From Muscardinus avellanarius (lineage: Eukaryota; Chordata; Mammalia; Rodentia; Gliridae), in contig OY726572.1 of assembly GCA_963383645.1 (NCBI GenBank), positions 73,557,002 to 73,621,001 on the forward strand: a stretch of DNA of 64,000 bases, in the 5' to 3' direction. Below the pieces are notes generated by a model. That model made no database searches and had not been told where the DNA came from. It saw only the letters and a list, made by a program, of their open reading frames with translations. Within the stretch, counting starts at the first letter, position 1. Each line of letters begins with the position of its first letter. Made by a program: the position numbers and the translations under genes. This document shows positions 36,490 to 48,583 of this stretch, piece by piece.

Positions 36490-37490
36490 AAACTTTAAAA
36501 CATGTCTTTGACCATTTTTCTTCCTAGCTTCTACATAGTAGAGAGAGCATTTGATTTTTTTTCTTTTTTTTACTTTTTGTGACATAGTAGTCTCACTTAG
36601 CATAATGTTCTCCAGTTCCATCCATTTCCCTGTAAAGGATGTAATTGTGTTCTTCTTTATGGCTGAGAAAAATTCCATTGTGTGCATATCCCAGAGTTTT
36701 GTAATCCATCCATCTTTTGATGGACATCTTGGCTGGTTCCATACTTTGGCAATTGTGACTTGTGCAGCTATGAACATATATATGCATGCATTAATTTGGT
36801 AGTTTTGTTTCCATTGTTTTGGGTAGATACCCAGAAGTGGTATTGCTGGGTCATATGATAGGTTCATTTCCATTCTTCTAAGAATCCTTTATACTGTTTT
36901 CCATAGTGGTTGCACTAATTTGCAACCCTATCAACTGTGTTTCCACTTCTCCACACCCTTGCAGCATTTGATGTGGTTTGTGTTTTGAATGATTGCCATT
37001 CTAGTTGGAGTTAGGTAAAATCTCAGGGTAGTTTTGATTTCCATCTTTTTGATTGCTAATGATGTCGAGCATTTTTTCATGCATTTATTGGCCATTTGAA
37101 TTTCTTCTTTTGTGAAGTATCTATTCATTTAACTTGCCCATTTTTTGATTGGGTTATTTGTTTTCTTAGTGCCGAGTTTTTTTTGGTTTTCTGTTTATTA
37201 TTGATATTAGGAGCTCTAGAAAAAGAAGGAAATGCCATAGGTGAGCAAATAAGGTGACCTAACTGATTGGGATGGGAGTGATAGAGAGAAATTTCCTAAT
37301 GTGTATTCATAAACACACAAAGTCAATCACTAAGCTAAATATGAGAAAGAGGGAGGGGGGAAATGAGGGGTGGGAAAGGGGGAAGAGCTAAATGAGTGAT
37401 GTGTGCATGTATGCCTCTACTGTCTTATACAAACTAAAATGTATGACAACAATGTACCAATAAAAAATAAAAAATAAAAGGCAGAAATAC
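36490..37490 (+). mobile_element. L1 with inverted 5' part
   Basis: 36490-37197 is L1 ORF2 C-terminal sequence on the minus strand (frames with YDPAIPLLGIYP, TIAKVWNQPRCPS and SLAIKKMEIKTT). 37198-37490 is the same lineage's 3' UTR on the plus strand, ending in an AAAAT-rich tail. The minus part stops just where the plus part begins in element order, as judged against the uninterrupted copy at 41169-41765. Frameshifts and stops show it is dead. Confidence 0.88.
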
Positions 37491-38715
37491 TTGTTTTTAG
37501 CCCACTTTTAATTAATTTTTATGTATGATGTGAATGAGGTTTCCAACTGCTTTCTTTCTTGTGCATATCCTGTTGTTTCCGCATTACTGGTTTTTCAAGG
37601 TCAATTGACCCTAAATGTAAGCTTTATTTGTAGACTCTAAATTATATTCTCACTTGATATTCTATTAACTGATGTGGTTTTATTTATCCTTCTGCAAGTC
37701 CTGCACTGATTTGATGATGGTAGCTAGTGGTAAATTTTTTGAAATAACATTTGCTTTTAGTATTCATTATAATAACATTTATGGTTGTTATTTTGAAGTT
37801 TGTGTTTTTGAATAATTAGGTAGAATTATTTGCTAGTTTATGTTCTTATTCAGCCTAATTGAGGTTATTTGATAAGATTTTTCATCCTTTAGTATCTTTG
37901 AATAGGATCAGAGGAAAAGTGTTTAAATAGAAATAATGAATTCAAACAAAATTTAATGACTGCAGTCAGAGAAATTATAAAAAATAAAATGATTCACAGC
38001 ATTTTAGCGACAATTTGTATATAACTTATAACTTGAGCTAAAAATGTTATTTTAACCTTAAGATTAATAGGTGCATATGTGTAGCATGAAAATAAATGCT
38101 TTGAACATACAGTATATTGTTTTTCAAGCTGCACTCATGTAGTTATGCATATGTGAAATTCACTCTGTTGAGCAATGTGATATCACTTTTCTCTTTATTA
38201 ATTTGAAAGTATGCATATAGATGAATTAGATGAAAAAGGTTAAGTTCTTGTTTGATGCTAAATCATGTGTGTGTCTGTATGCATGATGGAAAGAGAACAC
38301 TAATTAAACTTGCTTTCTAGATAGTACTCTTTTCTAAAATATGAACATGAATAATAAAATATGTGACCAATATATGCGCTCACACACTAGGAATGTATTT
38401 ATTCATGGTAAAGTACATTGAGTATGACAGGTGACTGCAAAGTCAGTTAACATGATCAGGTATGCGATTCACTAAATTTTGCAGACATTGTCTTTTGATA
38501 TTTGGGCATTTTAAAAAAACCTAATAATAAGGATACATATATTTTTTCTTTCATGTTGTTTTCTCTTCTGAGTACGCATTATATTTTATATATACATACA
38601 TTTATATAAAATATATCAATTACTTTTTATAATTTATGATGAGATTCAGAGTATATTTGGTTTGAATAGGCACCCACCAAGTCCCAGATGATAACATCCC
38701 TCTTGTCTCCTTAGG
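37491..38715. other. AT-rich intergenic, no gene seen
   Basis: No repeat recognised over 1.2 kb; no coding frame. Confidence 0.45.
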
Positions 38716-39210
38716 ATGAAGATTGATTTGTTTATACTTTTATTGGTGCATTGTAGTTATACATAATAGTGAGGTTCAAAGTCATGGAGACAAACATGCA
38801 CACAGGTCTTTGTGTTTCCTCTTCAGGGCCCACCCTGCTCTGTACCCCACCCATGCATAATAGTGAGCCTGGCAGTGATGCCTTCATACATGGGCACAAT
38901 GTCATTTGAGTTGTTTCATCAGTTCTTCCTTTCTTTTTCCACTTTCCTTCCACTATTTCGTCCTCTTCTCTTTGGTTAGCTAAGCTTCCTTTTCTTTCCT
39001 ATTTTCTCTCTAGCTTCTCCATGTGAGAGAAAACTTTTTTCTTTTTAATTCATGCACTGCAGTCATACATCTTAATGGACTACAAGATGGTATTTGACCC
39101 TTGGCTTTCTGACACGGGCTGATCTCACTTAGCATTATATTCACCTGTTCCATCTGTTTTCCTGAAGATGACACAGTTTTTTTCTTTTATGGCTGAGTAA
39201 AAGTTTTTTT
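38716..39210 (-). mobile_element. L1 3' UTR with a nested L1 tip
   Basis: Antisense 3' end ('ttattggtgcattgtagtta', 'ataatagtgaggttcaaagtc') continuing into ORF2-end sequence ('ttggctttctgacacgggctg'). A second 3' tip of another subfamily lies inside at about 39046-39091 ('catacatcttaatggactac'). Confidence 0.8.
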
Positions 39211-40372
39211 TTTAATAGAAATGTAGGTTGTATTGGCCATAAACTAGAGTCAGTTGGATCTGTTTTCAAATTCACTGTATAGGGGAAGGTGTAACAACAC
39301 TGCTCAAATTGCACACCTTTCTTTTAACATCTTTTCCAGTCTCCAATGGGTTGTGCCTTATACATCCACAAGTGTGGGTGGGATGGGGCCATATTTAGTT
39401 AAAACACTCTCTTTTATTCCATAAGGAAAATGGTCCTATAAAATTTGGTCCTAATTATGCAAATATGTTTTTTTCCAAAGACAGTTGTATAGTTTATGAT
39501 TTTTTAAAACAAATCCTGTGCAATATGTGGAAAAGGCTTTGAATCATACGTTAATTATCATAATTATGCTGTGTAGAACTCACCAAGTATACTGGTACAG
39601 CATGTATTAGTTTCTTATTAATTTGGAAAGAATTTTTAAAACTTTTTGCTAATTTTTTGCTGGTCATTCCAAGTCATGAGAGGGAATCAATCAGTTGCTA
39701 GATCTCCTGGTGTGTCACACCTTGGGCCTAGGGCCTGGCTATTGCCCTTTTCTGTCCACTTAATAGAGGCCATCCCCAGCACCATTCCCAGGGATTATTC
39801 TGACCATAGGGCACCAGAAGAGATGCTATAAAAAGCATTCACTTCCCATCCCCCAGTGTGGCTCTGTCACATTTGGGTTTATGTATATTTCATATTATAA
39901 AAAGTAGTAATGTCACTGATGTTGCACACTGAGCCGATGTTGTAGAAAATAGCCCATCAAATTTCATTTTGTTATTTTTATAGTGCAGATTTGAAGATTT
40001 GGCTTTTTTTTTAAATACATGCCAGTTTGAAACTCAGGTTCTAACTGTGAAACTTTATATTCCATAATATAACATATATATCAGCTGCAGACAGGCTCCA
40101 AAAGGTGAACTCACAATAGTCGCTGCTCACTGACACATTTAATAAAGAAGACAGACAGGATATTTTAAGCGGAAAGTGGTGAAAATGACTGAATTTCTCT
40201 TTACCGTAGAGGGGCTTAAACATTATTGACTTATTTTAGGAATCCTATAATAAACTTGCCTATTTGCACTTATTTCTCTGGGGCAAAAGTAAAGTTAATT
40301 CATGCTTCAACATGCTAGCCTAGTATATAGCACTTTTGTACTACATATTAATTTTGTTTAAATAATGAGTGC
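39211..40372. other. Intergenic, no gene seen
   Basis: Unique-looking. The GC-richer patch 39.68-39.83 kb has a 61-residue frame with no recognisable motif. Confidence 0.45.
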
Positions 40373-40574
40373 AGCCAGGTGTGGCGGTACACGCTTGTAA
40401 TCCCAGCATTCTGGAGGCAGAGACTCGAGGATCATGGTTCGAAGATAGCTTCAGCTACTTAGTGAGTGAGACCCTGTTTCAAAAATAAAGATTAAAAAAT
40501 TAGGGGCTGAGGGTGTCTCTCAGAGGTGAAATGCCCCTAGCTTCCTTTCCTAGTAACAAACAAACAAACAAAAA
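40373..40574 (+). mobile_element. B1-dID SINE
   Basis: 'agccaggtgtggcggtacac' to 'ctagcttcctttcctagtaac', then (CAAA)n tail. Confidence 0.93.
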
Positions 40575-40869
40575 GCGAGCACATACTTTTTTCTGAAGAA
40601 TGTCTAAATTTGGTTTATTATGTGGGAAAAAGAGTAGAAAGATTGGTATATCAAGCTTCTCTGTTTCTTGGAAAGCATCCTAACTTTTTTGTCTTTGCTT
40701 TGGAGTTCAGGCATCATGATAATAACATTAATAGATAGTAATTACTAAGTTAATATTAATAATAAATCTGTAGTTTTCCCATTTCCACGTCTGTATTTCA
40801 TTTGAGATAGTTAAATCAAGTACTCCTTCATTTACCTGTTTTCTGCTTATTTTCTGCCTTTCTCCGTTC

Positions 40870-42460
40870 AGTTGTGAACTTCTTCAGGGCAGGCACTTGG
40901 AGTGATTATAAAAGCTATGCAGGCCACAGGAACATGTAAACCTTTATCTCTGGGGTGGTGTGGGAGAGAAAGGACTAAGGTGGAAGGAATAGCTCGATGA
41001 GATTTACATTTTAGTTTGAATGTGGCTCCAGTTTGGAGAATGACCGCAGTGGCCTGCCAGTGAGGGCGTCTGGAGGCAGGGAGAATTAGAAAGGTACAGA
41101 AAGAGTAACAGATGATGAAGGCCTGGGAGAACACGTGGTAGTAAGCTGGAAAGCCATGGAATAATTTGTTTCTAATTTTTTATTGGTGCATTATATTCAA
41201 ACATCATATTGGGGTAAAAATCTTGTGTGTACAAACATGTACACGTCGCTGATTTAACCCCTATCCAATTCCTACCCCATTCCCTCCCTGTCCCTCCTTC
41301 CCTTGTTTGGCTTAGTGATTGACTTCAATTGTGTGTTTTAGAGATTTTCCCCTTCCCTCCTCCTTTCTCCTCCTTTAGGTTGTCTTGTTTGCTCCTCTAC
41401 AGGATTTCCTTTTTTCAAGAGTTCCTCCTATGACCCATTTCTCCCTAACTCTCACATATTAGGGAAAGCATCTGATTTCTTATTTTTTGTGACTGACTAA
41501 TCTCACTTAGCATAATGTCCTCCAGTTCCATCCATTTCCTTGAGAATGTGATTGAGTTTTTTTTGATGGCTGAGTAAAATTCCATTGTGTACATATCCCA
41601 CAGTTTTGTAATCCATTCATCTGTTGATGGACATCTTGGCTGGTTCCATAGTTTGGCTATGGTGAATTGGGCAGCTATGAACATAGATACACATGCCTTA
41701 ATTTGGTAGTTTGGCTTCCTATCTTTTGGATAGATACCCAGAGGTGGTATTGCTGGATAAATTTGAGCCATGTTAAAGAGGTAGATGAAAGAAAGGATTC
41801 TACTTTGCCCCAAGGATTCTACCTCCTTAATATGAAAGGAAGAGTGAAAGGAACAGTCGAGGATCCCTCTCACGTTTCTTTTCTGCAACTCTTAAAGTCA
41901 TGCACAAGGGGAAATTGTTATTTCGTATAGAAAGCAATGAATTCAGTTAGTATTTTGTTTCCTGTGAGGTGCCTGAAGGCTGTTAAGGAGAAACATCCAG
42001 TAAGTTTTAGCAGATATGAATTTAGAACTCAGGGGAGAGATCTGCCCTGTGTTTAGGTTTATCAAAGCATAAATGGTTATTGAAGCCATAGGAAAGGAGA
42101 TTTCCCAGGGAAAAAACATAGAAGACTAGAGAAATAGAGACAGAGCCCTGGAGATTTCAGGCATTTATGGAATAAGCAGGTGAAATAGAGCCCAAGAAAA
42201 CAAAATAAAGGAGCAGCCAGAAAGGCTGGTGTAGAACCCCAGAAATGGGCTGACATTTGAAGAATGTGTCAGGAAATTTATTGGCAATGACATCAGAGGA
42301 GAGAGAAGCAAAGAGGTAAAGAACTGAATGGTGTCTATTAGCATTTGCCAAAGCTGCTTTTGTCAGGGCTATTTTGTGAGTGTGGTCTTCAAACGGTCCT
42401 ATAAGCCGGGAACTGGCTTTCAAAATTTCATGAAAAACCATTAACACAGTTAATTTCTGA
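40870..42460 (-). mobile_element. L2 LINE split by L1
   Basis: Antisense L2 on both sides of an L1: 'tttggagaatgaccgcag' before it (41.03 kb); 'agaactcaggggagagatctg', 'ggttattgaagccatagg' and 'gacagagccctggag' after it (42.0-42.2 kb). Block order agrees with one interrupted L2. Confidence 0.65.
41169..41765 (-). mobile_element. Sciurid-type L1, 5'-truncated
   Basis: Complement of the 3' UTR ('tattggtgcattatattc') followed by the ORF2 C-terminal part (minus-strand frame with YPAIPPLGIYP, TIAKLWNQPRCPS and WDMYTMEFYSAIKK). Truncated within ORF2. Flanks GGAATAATTTG and GGATAAATTTG at 41158 and 41755 form a near-perfect target-site duplication. Confidence 0.92.
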
Positions 42461-43245
42461 TATCTTAATCCAGGTTATACCTTCTGACCTTTTATATCTT
42501 TTAAAACTAGTTGCTGCAAAGAAAGACCTTTTCCACATGGCAGGGGGCACAAGTAAAGAGCCAGGTTTCTTTATTTAGGTCCAAATGGGAAATTCATGAG
42601 AAAAAGAAAATACTCTTTCAGGTAAAGAAATTGTTACACTAAGAGGAAAAATGAAAGTTTTCTTAATGTTTCAAAAGTTATTCTGCACTTTTATTTTGAG
42701 TAAAGCCTAATATACTACATGTGGAAGAGACCAAAATGATGAAATTCTGAAACATTGAAATAACTTTTCTCATTTTATTTTTGTGACATAGGCTGTGTAC
42801 ATCAAGTAGGTTGACAGACATGAGATAATTATGATTATTCAAATAAAAGAAAATACAGTAATTTTCATTAAGTGATGAAACTACAAATGGAAAAAAATCT
42901 TGGGAAAATAGAAATTCAATTCTAATATTCTTTCTTTTTTGTTGTTGTGTCTTGATAGTTTATAATCCCTATATGTCCATAGTGATGGTTTGGAATACCT
43001 TCTGAGTTATTTCAAATTCAATTCTACTTTAAGTTTGGCTCATTAGAAATCCGTGTGCCTTTATAGTTTTTACTGCAATTGTATGTGAAAAACATAAATA
43101 GCATTTTTATGATTTGCTCTAATTAATTAAATGCATAATGAAATAAGTGCTCAATTCACATCGGTAAGAATATGAGCAATAGGAAGATATAAGATCGAAT
43201 AAATACATATTTGGGTAAACATATAGAAAGGCATAACAAATTTAA
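42461..43245. other. Intergenic, no gene seen
   Basis: Unique-looking AT-rich sequence. Confidence 0.45.
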
Positions 43246-43320
43246 AAGTACATACATACATAAATACATACATACACATAAATGCACATATACAGATACA
43301 CACACATACATACATACATG
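43246..43320. repeat. (CATA)n simple repeat
   Basis: Impure CATA/CACA tetranucleotide repeat at the tail side of the next SINE. Confidence 0.92.
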
Positions 43321-43515
43321 CTGGGGCTTGAGTCCAGGGACATTCTACTTTTGTGCTACACCTCCAGACCTTTTTCATGTTTTTATTTTGATACAGAGTC
43401 TCACTAAATTGCTAAGGGTCTCACCACATGGCTGAGACTGCCTCAAACCTGCAATCCTCCTGTCGCAACCTCCCAAATAATGGGATTATAGGTGTGCACC
43501 ACCATGCCCAGCTAA
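43321..43515 (-). mobile_element. B1-dID SINE
   Basis: 'cttgagtccagggacattc' ID complement; 'taatgggattataggtgtgc' B1 complement. Confidence 0.92.
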
Positions 43516-43849
43516 AGTAGATAATTTCTAAACTAAAACTGAGTAAGAAAATGACTCGTTGGGAAGAAGAGAAGACCACATGGGGTGAAAGGAAGTAGAT
43601 TTGCCCCTGATACCTTGACAAGTGGCTTCAGGAGCTTGAGACTGTGTGAAGCCAATGCATTGGGAGCCTGCTGCTCCTTTATTTTTCAGATACTTGTCAT
43701 CTGTAACATTCTCTTTGCCTAAGGGATTTTATCTCTTCTCCTCTCCAAAAGGCGATATTTTCTGTAATTTTCAAATGAACCTTAATTTACCAACTGTGGA
43801 TCTTTTACAGCACATTTGATCTTTTAGGAGATCCCTGTGTTAGTGTGAC

Positions 43850-44805
43850 TCATGCTGGTGAAGTCTTTGAGATTCACATCTTCTGTCTCTGCTACAGCGG
43901 AAAGGCCCCTCTACCTAGAACACGCTCACTTCATTTCACCCACATGCTGCTGCCCAGATACAGATAGACCAACTCGACTGGCATTGCGATTGTACGGCTC
44001 TCACCTCTCATCCAAGTCTAGATGAGTTAGTTACACCTCCCCCTTCATTCTGGTCGCATGAGGCCCCTTCCCAGATAAGGGCCTGAGGTTGCTTGATCAG
44101 AGAAGGTAGAGTCAGGGCTATGTTCCACAATACACCATCCTAAGAAGAAGCCAAATCCAGATAATGACTTACCGACTAGCATAGTTAGGGTCTGCGGAAG
44201 GACAGTGCAATAGAATTCTAGAATAAATGATTTGAAACTAAGTGAGGGAAATGGAACCTGGGGTGGGGGGATTAGGGAAGCAGAGAAGACTGAAGTATTT
44301 TTAGATAGTTTTTGCATTCTTGACGGTAGAGAAATTCAAAAGTAAAACCCCTAACCAAAGAAAGACATGGAAGTTTTTGTTCATGTATCATATAACACTT
44401 ATTACAATAATTGCTTTATATTTGACTGCATTGGTAAATCCATGTCTCTCCTGATAATGTGAAGTTTTCAAAGTCATATTTCTATTGTTGTCTTCTTTGT
44501 ATGTCTTCTCCATTTAGTACAATCTTTTATTTTATTTTTTATTTTTAAAAATACCAGAGATGGAACCCAGGGTCATTCCACCTCTGAGCTAAACCCAAAG
44601 CCCTATTTTTTTATTCTTTATTTTAAAACAGGATCTCACTGAGTTACAAAGGGCCTCACTAAGTAGCTGAGGCTCTACTTGAAATGCCATCCTCCTATAT
44701 CAGCCTCCCAAATGCTGGGATTATAAGTGTGTGCCCCCATGCCTGGCTCCCATTTAGTATAACATCATGTGCTCCATATAAATATTTATTCCATTATCGA
44801 GCAGG
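43850..44805 (+). mobile_element. L2 3' end, interrupted
   Basis: 'gaaaggcccctctacctagaacacgc' (43.9 kb), then 'catgtatcatataacacttattac' (44.38 kb), and after a SINE 'gctccatataaatatttatt' (44.77 kb), in the L2 3' order. The part 44060-44340 does not match and may be inserted. Confidence 0.55.
44524..44748 (-). mobile_element. B1-dID SINE inside the L2
   Basis: Minus copy flanked by CCATTTAGTACAA and CCATTTAGTATAA, a 13-bp target-site duplication with one mismatch. Confidence 0.94.
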
Positions 44806-44816
44806 TGTTCGTCCCT

Positions 44817-45005
44817 TTTTTTTTTTTTGGTGGTACTGGGGATGGAAACCTTCTACCTCCGGGCTACACTCCCAGACCTATTTTACATTTTTTATTTAGA
44901 AACAGGGTCTCTTAAAGCCAGCAAGGCTGGCTTCGAACCTGCAAGATCCTCCTGTCTCCGCCTCCCAAGTGCGGGGATTACAAGGGTGTGCCAGCACACC
45001 CGGCT
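44817..45005 (-). mobile_element. B1-dID SINE, short subfamily
   Basis: 'ggtggtactggggatgg', 'gggctacactcccagaccta', 'gtctcttaaagccagcaagg', 'acacccggc'; poly(T) at the tail side. A few bases of the ID half are lost. Confidence 0.94.
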
Positions 45006-45239
45006 GCTCATCCCATTTTTATTTAAATACGACATATTAGTATTTCTGAGTTTCCTACCAACAAATCCATTTAATCGGGCCATTACTTATTATTATAAAT
45101 AAACCCTTACTATTTCTTGGGGATTATGCAGAAAAAATTACTTGTTGTCTAGAAGAGAAGGTGCAGTTGTGTTAGGTAAGGTGACAGTCATATCCTCAGT
45201 TACTGAGCAGAGTCCTTCTGGGAGCATCTTCTCTTCCAG

Positions 45240-45490
45240 GGAGTGGTTAAGGACTGCAGTGAGCCAAGTGAAGACTGACAGCACCTTCCGGGGGAGCCTT
45301 GAGGTCTGAATGCACAGGAATGTGGGGGAATGAGCTGGGAGCTAAATGACTCGGCATTGAGAAATGGTTGGAAAGAATAAATGCAGAGAGGGAACATATC
45401 ATGAAGGCAAGCCACACCAAAGGATGTGAATTTTATCCTTTTTCCTGAGAAGCACTGAATATGGAAGGATTAAAAATGCATTAATTGTGT
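45240..45490 (-). mobile_element. L2 LINE fragment
   Basis: Antisense L2 3' region: 'ggaacatatcatgaaggcaagcc' and 'atgtgaattttatccttttt' correspond to the L2 'gccttgtaggcc...gactttatcctaag' region. Confidence 0.5.
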
Positions 45491-46690
45491 CTTAGTGCTT
45501 TTCTTCCTTCCTAATTTATTTTTATTTGTCTTACTAAGTACTTGTAGGAATCTGTGAGGCCTTTTAACATTAAACTACCCATCCGTAAACAGAACCTGAT
45601 ACATAAATGTGATGATTACCAAAGCAATTTAATGATTGTGTCCGCACTGCAAACTGTTTCCCCAAACTCCCTTAAGTCATTTAAATCCAATGTCAGTTTG
45701 GTTTAAAACATATGTGTGATGTAACTTCATTTTTTTAATCTATTAAGATAATTATAAAACATTATAATTACTTTTTAAGCCATGTCTCTGTCATAATTAA
45801 ATAGGTTGATATTTATTGTGGAGATTCCAAGGCCATATGTTCTAAGCAAACCATTGTATTACTTTCTAAATTAACAGAGATGAACTATAGTGTGATTGTG
45901 TTTTATAATGACTAGTTAAAATGCAAAAATGTCCTTTTGAACACAACAAATAGAAATCATTATGAATCCTCACATTATAACGTTACCTTATAACATCTAG
46001 AAAATTTACTTGATATGCTGACTCCTGAATGCACTAAGCAAGAACTTTGATGTGACACACAAATTTATATCCACATGGATCAGTGATATTGCTGTTTATA
46101 ACTGAGTACAATACTTCAGAGTGTTCAAGTTACTATTTACTCCGGAAATCTTAAAGGAAGATAAATTTACTTTAATAATTTTACTCTTCGGGAATTTTTA
46201 ATGAACTAGAATGTATCTAAGGAATTTTGATATACTTATTTTGAATCCTGACAGATGGATGTCTAAATAACTTGGAGCTGGAAGCTGTCTACCCTCATCT
46301 AATTATTCCTTGAATGGTCTTGAATGTATCCCCATTGCTCTTTTCAGTGGACCAATTTAGTGTTTTATTCTCCTGGTTGTGTTCTTTCTGACAATATATA
46401 ATCAAGGTATCTTAAGTATCTTTTGAGAAATCTCCAGATATCAAAATCCCAGATACTTACTAGGTACCCCCAAATAATTAATTTTTTTAGATATTTTTGG
46501 GGAGAGGAGATACTCTTGTTAGAACTTTTGTTATCAAGGAAAAATTTTTTCTTACAAATATTTGTATAAAAATTGTATCATCCAACTGGAATGGTGGAAT
46601 TAGGAACTAGTCCATGGAATTTTCTAATTGTGACATGTCAGCATTTAAGAGTATGATGGTGCCTATAGATTACACTAGGAATAACTGAGA
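45491..46690. other. Unique-looking stretch, no gene seen
   Basis: 1.2 kb without a recognisable repeat. 45.59-45.95 kb mixes GC-containing and TAATTA-like motifs and could be conserved non-coding DNA. No coding frame. Confidence 0.4.
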
Positions 46691-46705
46691 TTAGTTTTAG
46701 AATTT

Positions 46706-46931
46706 TTTTTGTTTCTTTTTTTTTTTTTTTGGTGGTGCTAGGGATGGAACCCAGGGGCCTTTTACCTCCGGGCTACACTCCCAGACCTATTTTATATTTT
46801 ATTTGGAAACAGTGTCTCACTAAGCTGCTGAGAGTCTCACTAAGAAGCTGAGGCTGGCCTTGAACCCGCGCGATCCTCCTGTCTCAGCCTCCCAAGCGCA
46901 GGGATTACAAGGGTGCGCCAACACGCCCGGC
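46706..46931 (-). mobile_element. B1-dID SINE, intermediate, perfect TSD
   Basis: Has 'gggctacactcccagaccta' and 'atttggaaacagtg' yet keeps 'cactaagaagctgagg'. TTAGTTTTAGAATTT is present at 46691-46705 and 46932-46946, an exact 15-bp target-site duplication. Confidence 0.96.
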
Positions 46932-46946
46932 TTAGTTTTAGAATTT

Positions 46947-47654
46947 AAAACTCTTTAACAAATTGAAGAAGTTAAAAGTGAGAATAACTCACTATATGAT
47001 TATTAAATAAAGATTTAGAGATCATATAAATTGAGCATGAACTAGCTCTTTTTCATGAGATACGTAGATTATATGCTACACAGAATTACAAAGAAAATTA
47101 AAGAATATAATCCTGTTCTCAGGAGCCCAGTAAAGAAAAAATATAAAAGATCTAAACTCTAAACTATGCATGTCGTTTATATTCCTATTCTGAGCCAATT
47201 TGCCTGAAATTGAGTACCCTGTTCATATGGTTGGTTGAAAAGGCTACATGTCAAATGATTTTGCACTATTTTATATTGCCCATAATAACAACCCAATTGG
47301 TTCCTTCTGAGCCATTGTCTTGATGTGTAGCTTAGAAATATGTGATTCATTAAATCATTAGAAGTATTTGAGTGTATATCATGTGGCCCATAACATGTTA
47401 TTAGATTTTTTTCTTAAATTATTTCAACATTTCAAAAGGAACTGGTCCTGTTTTCCAATTATTTTTTAAATGGTCAATAATAGATGTCTTTCCTTTGGAA
47501 ATTATATCCATCATTCTTGTATACCTACATGTTACCACTTTTTAACTTGAACCTAAATTTCCTTATCTCAAACATTTGTTACATGAGGAAGGAAACAGAC
47601 CAAATAATACTTAAAATACTAAATTTATAGGTGAAATTTTCACTACTGACCTTT
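46947..47654. other. Intergenic, no gene seen
   Basis: Unique-looking AT-rich sequence. Confidence 0.45.
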
Positions 47655-47812
47655 CTGGCATGTAAGGAGAGAGAGGAGTAGTAGCAGAATGTGGTATGGA
47701 AGGAAAATATACCAAGAGATGTCATATGCATATACAAATATCACTTTGAATCTCACTATAATGTATAATTACACTGAGCCAATAGAAATTCTAAAAAAAA
47801 AAAACAATAGGA
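47655..47812 (+). mobile_element. L1 3' UTR tip
   Basis: 'tttgaatctcactataatg', 'tataattacactgagccaat' and an A-run: sense version of the 3' tip seen in antisense at 38716 and 2865. Confidence 0.65.
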
Positions 47813-47857
47813 AAGATATCTTGGATATCATATAGTTTAATTATTATTATTAATTTT

Positions 47858-48045
47858 TAGTTGTACTGAGTATTGAACCCAGGGGCATTCTACCTCTGAG
47901 CTACACCCCCAGCCCTATTTTTATTTTTTATTTTGAAACAGGGTCTCACTAAGTAACAGATGGCCTAAGTAGCTGAGGCTGTCCACAAACCACGATCCTC
48001 CTCTCAAATGCTGGGATTGTAAGCATACACACACCACCCAGCTCT
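47858..48045 (-). mobile_element. B1-dID SINE
   Basis: 'gtattgaacccaggggcattc' to 'tgctgggattgtaagcatac'; about 15 bp of the B1 box (gtctcagcctccc region) deleted. Confidence 0.92.
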
Positions 48046-48284
48046 TGATTATCTTCTGAGATCTGAATTCTCTTTGCAAGATACTTGGTAGGTATCCAGA
48101 ATGCATATGTAATACGTGGTAAAACGGGCAACTATCTAAATCTTTTCAAATTTTGTTTGCTAGTATTTTATCTGTCCCTTTGCTTTTGAACTTTCAGCTT
48201 TTAACTTAGCTTTGATCATTATCATGACTGGATGTCTACACATAGCCTTCTAACTGACCTTTCTTCTCCAATTTTTATTTCCAA

Positions 48285-48475
48285 GAATATATTTACACCA
48301 CTATCTGAACACAATTTCTAAAACAATTTGATCTTATTGCTACCTTATTCAGAAACCTTCACCAATTACCTGTAGCCTGCAGGGTGAAGTCAGAACTTAG
48401 GAACTTGAGGATAACCAGACCCTGACATAGTTCTGGGTTGAGCTTCACCTGTTTGACTTCCAGAGTCATTTCTTT
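48285..48475 (+). mobile_element. L2 LINE fragment
   Basis: 'aatttgatcttattgctacc', 'aaaccttcaccaattacctgtagcctgcagg' and 'aagtcagaacttaggaac' follow the L2 3' region closely. Confidence 0.7.
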
Positions 48476-48552
48476 AGAGATGACTTAATCTACTGATTTC
48501 CACTGAAATTATTTTGTTCTTTTCTGTTGTAGTACCATTGCTGACCCTGTGG

Positions 48553-48583
<31 letters not shown>

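Noticed and set aside
36481..36873. 130-residue minus-strand frame with clear protein similarity
   Set aside because: The similarity is to the C-terminus of L1 ORF2; it belongs to the inverted part of a dead L1 and is not a host gene.
41445..41888. 147-residue minus-strand frame
   Set aside because: L1 ORF2 C-terminal sequence fused by chance to L2-derived sequence upstream; not a gene.
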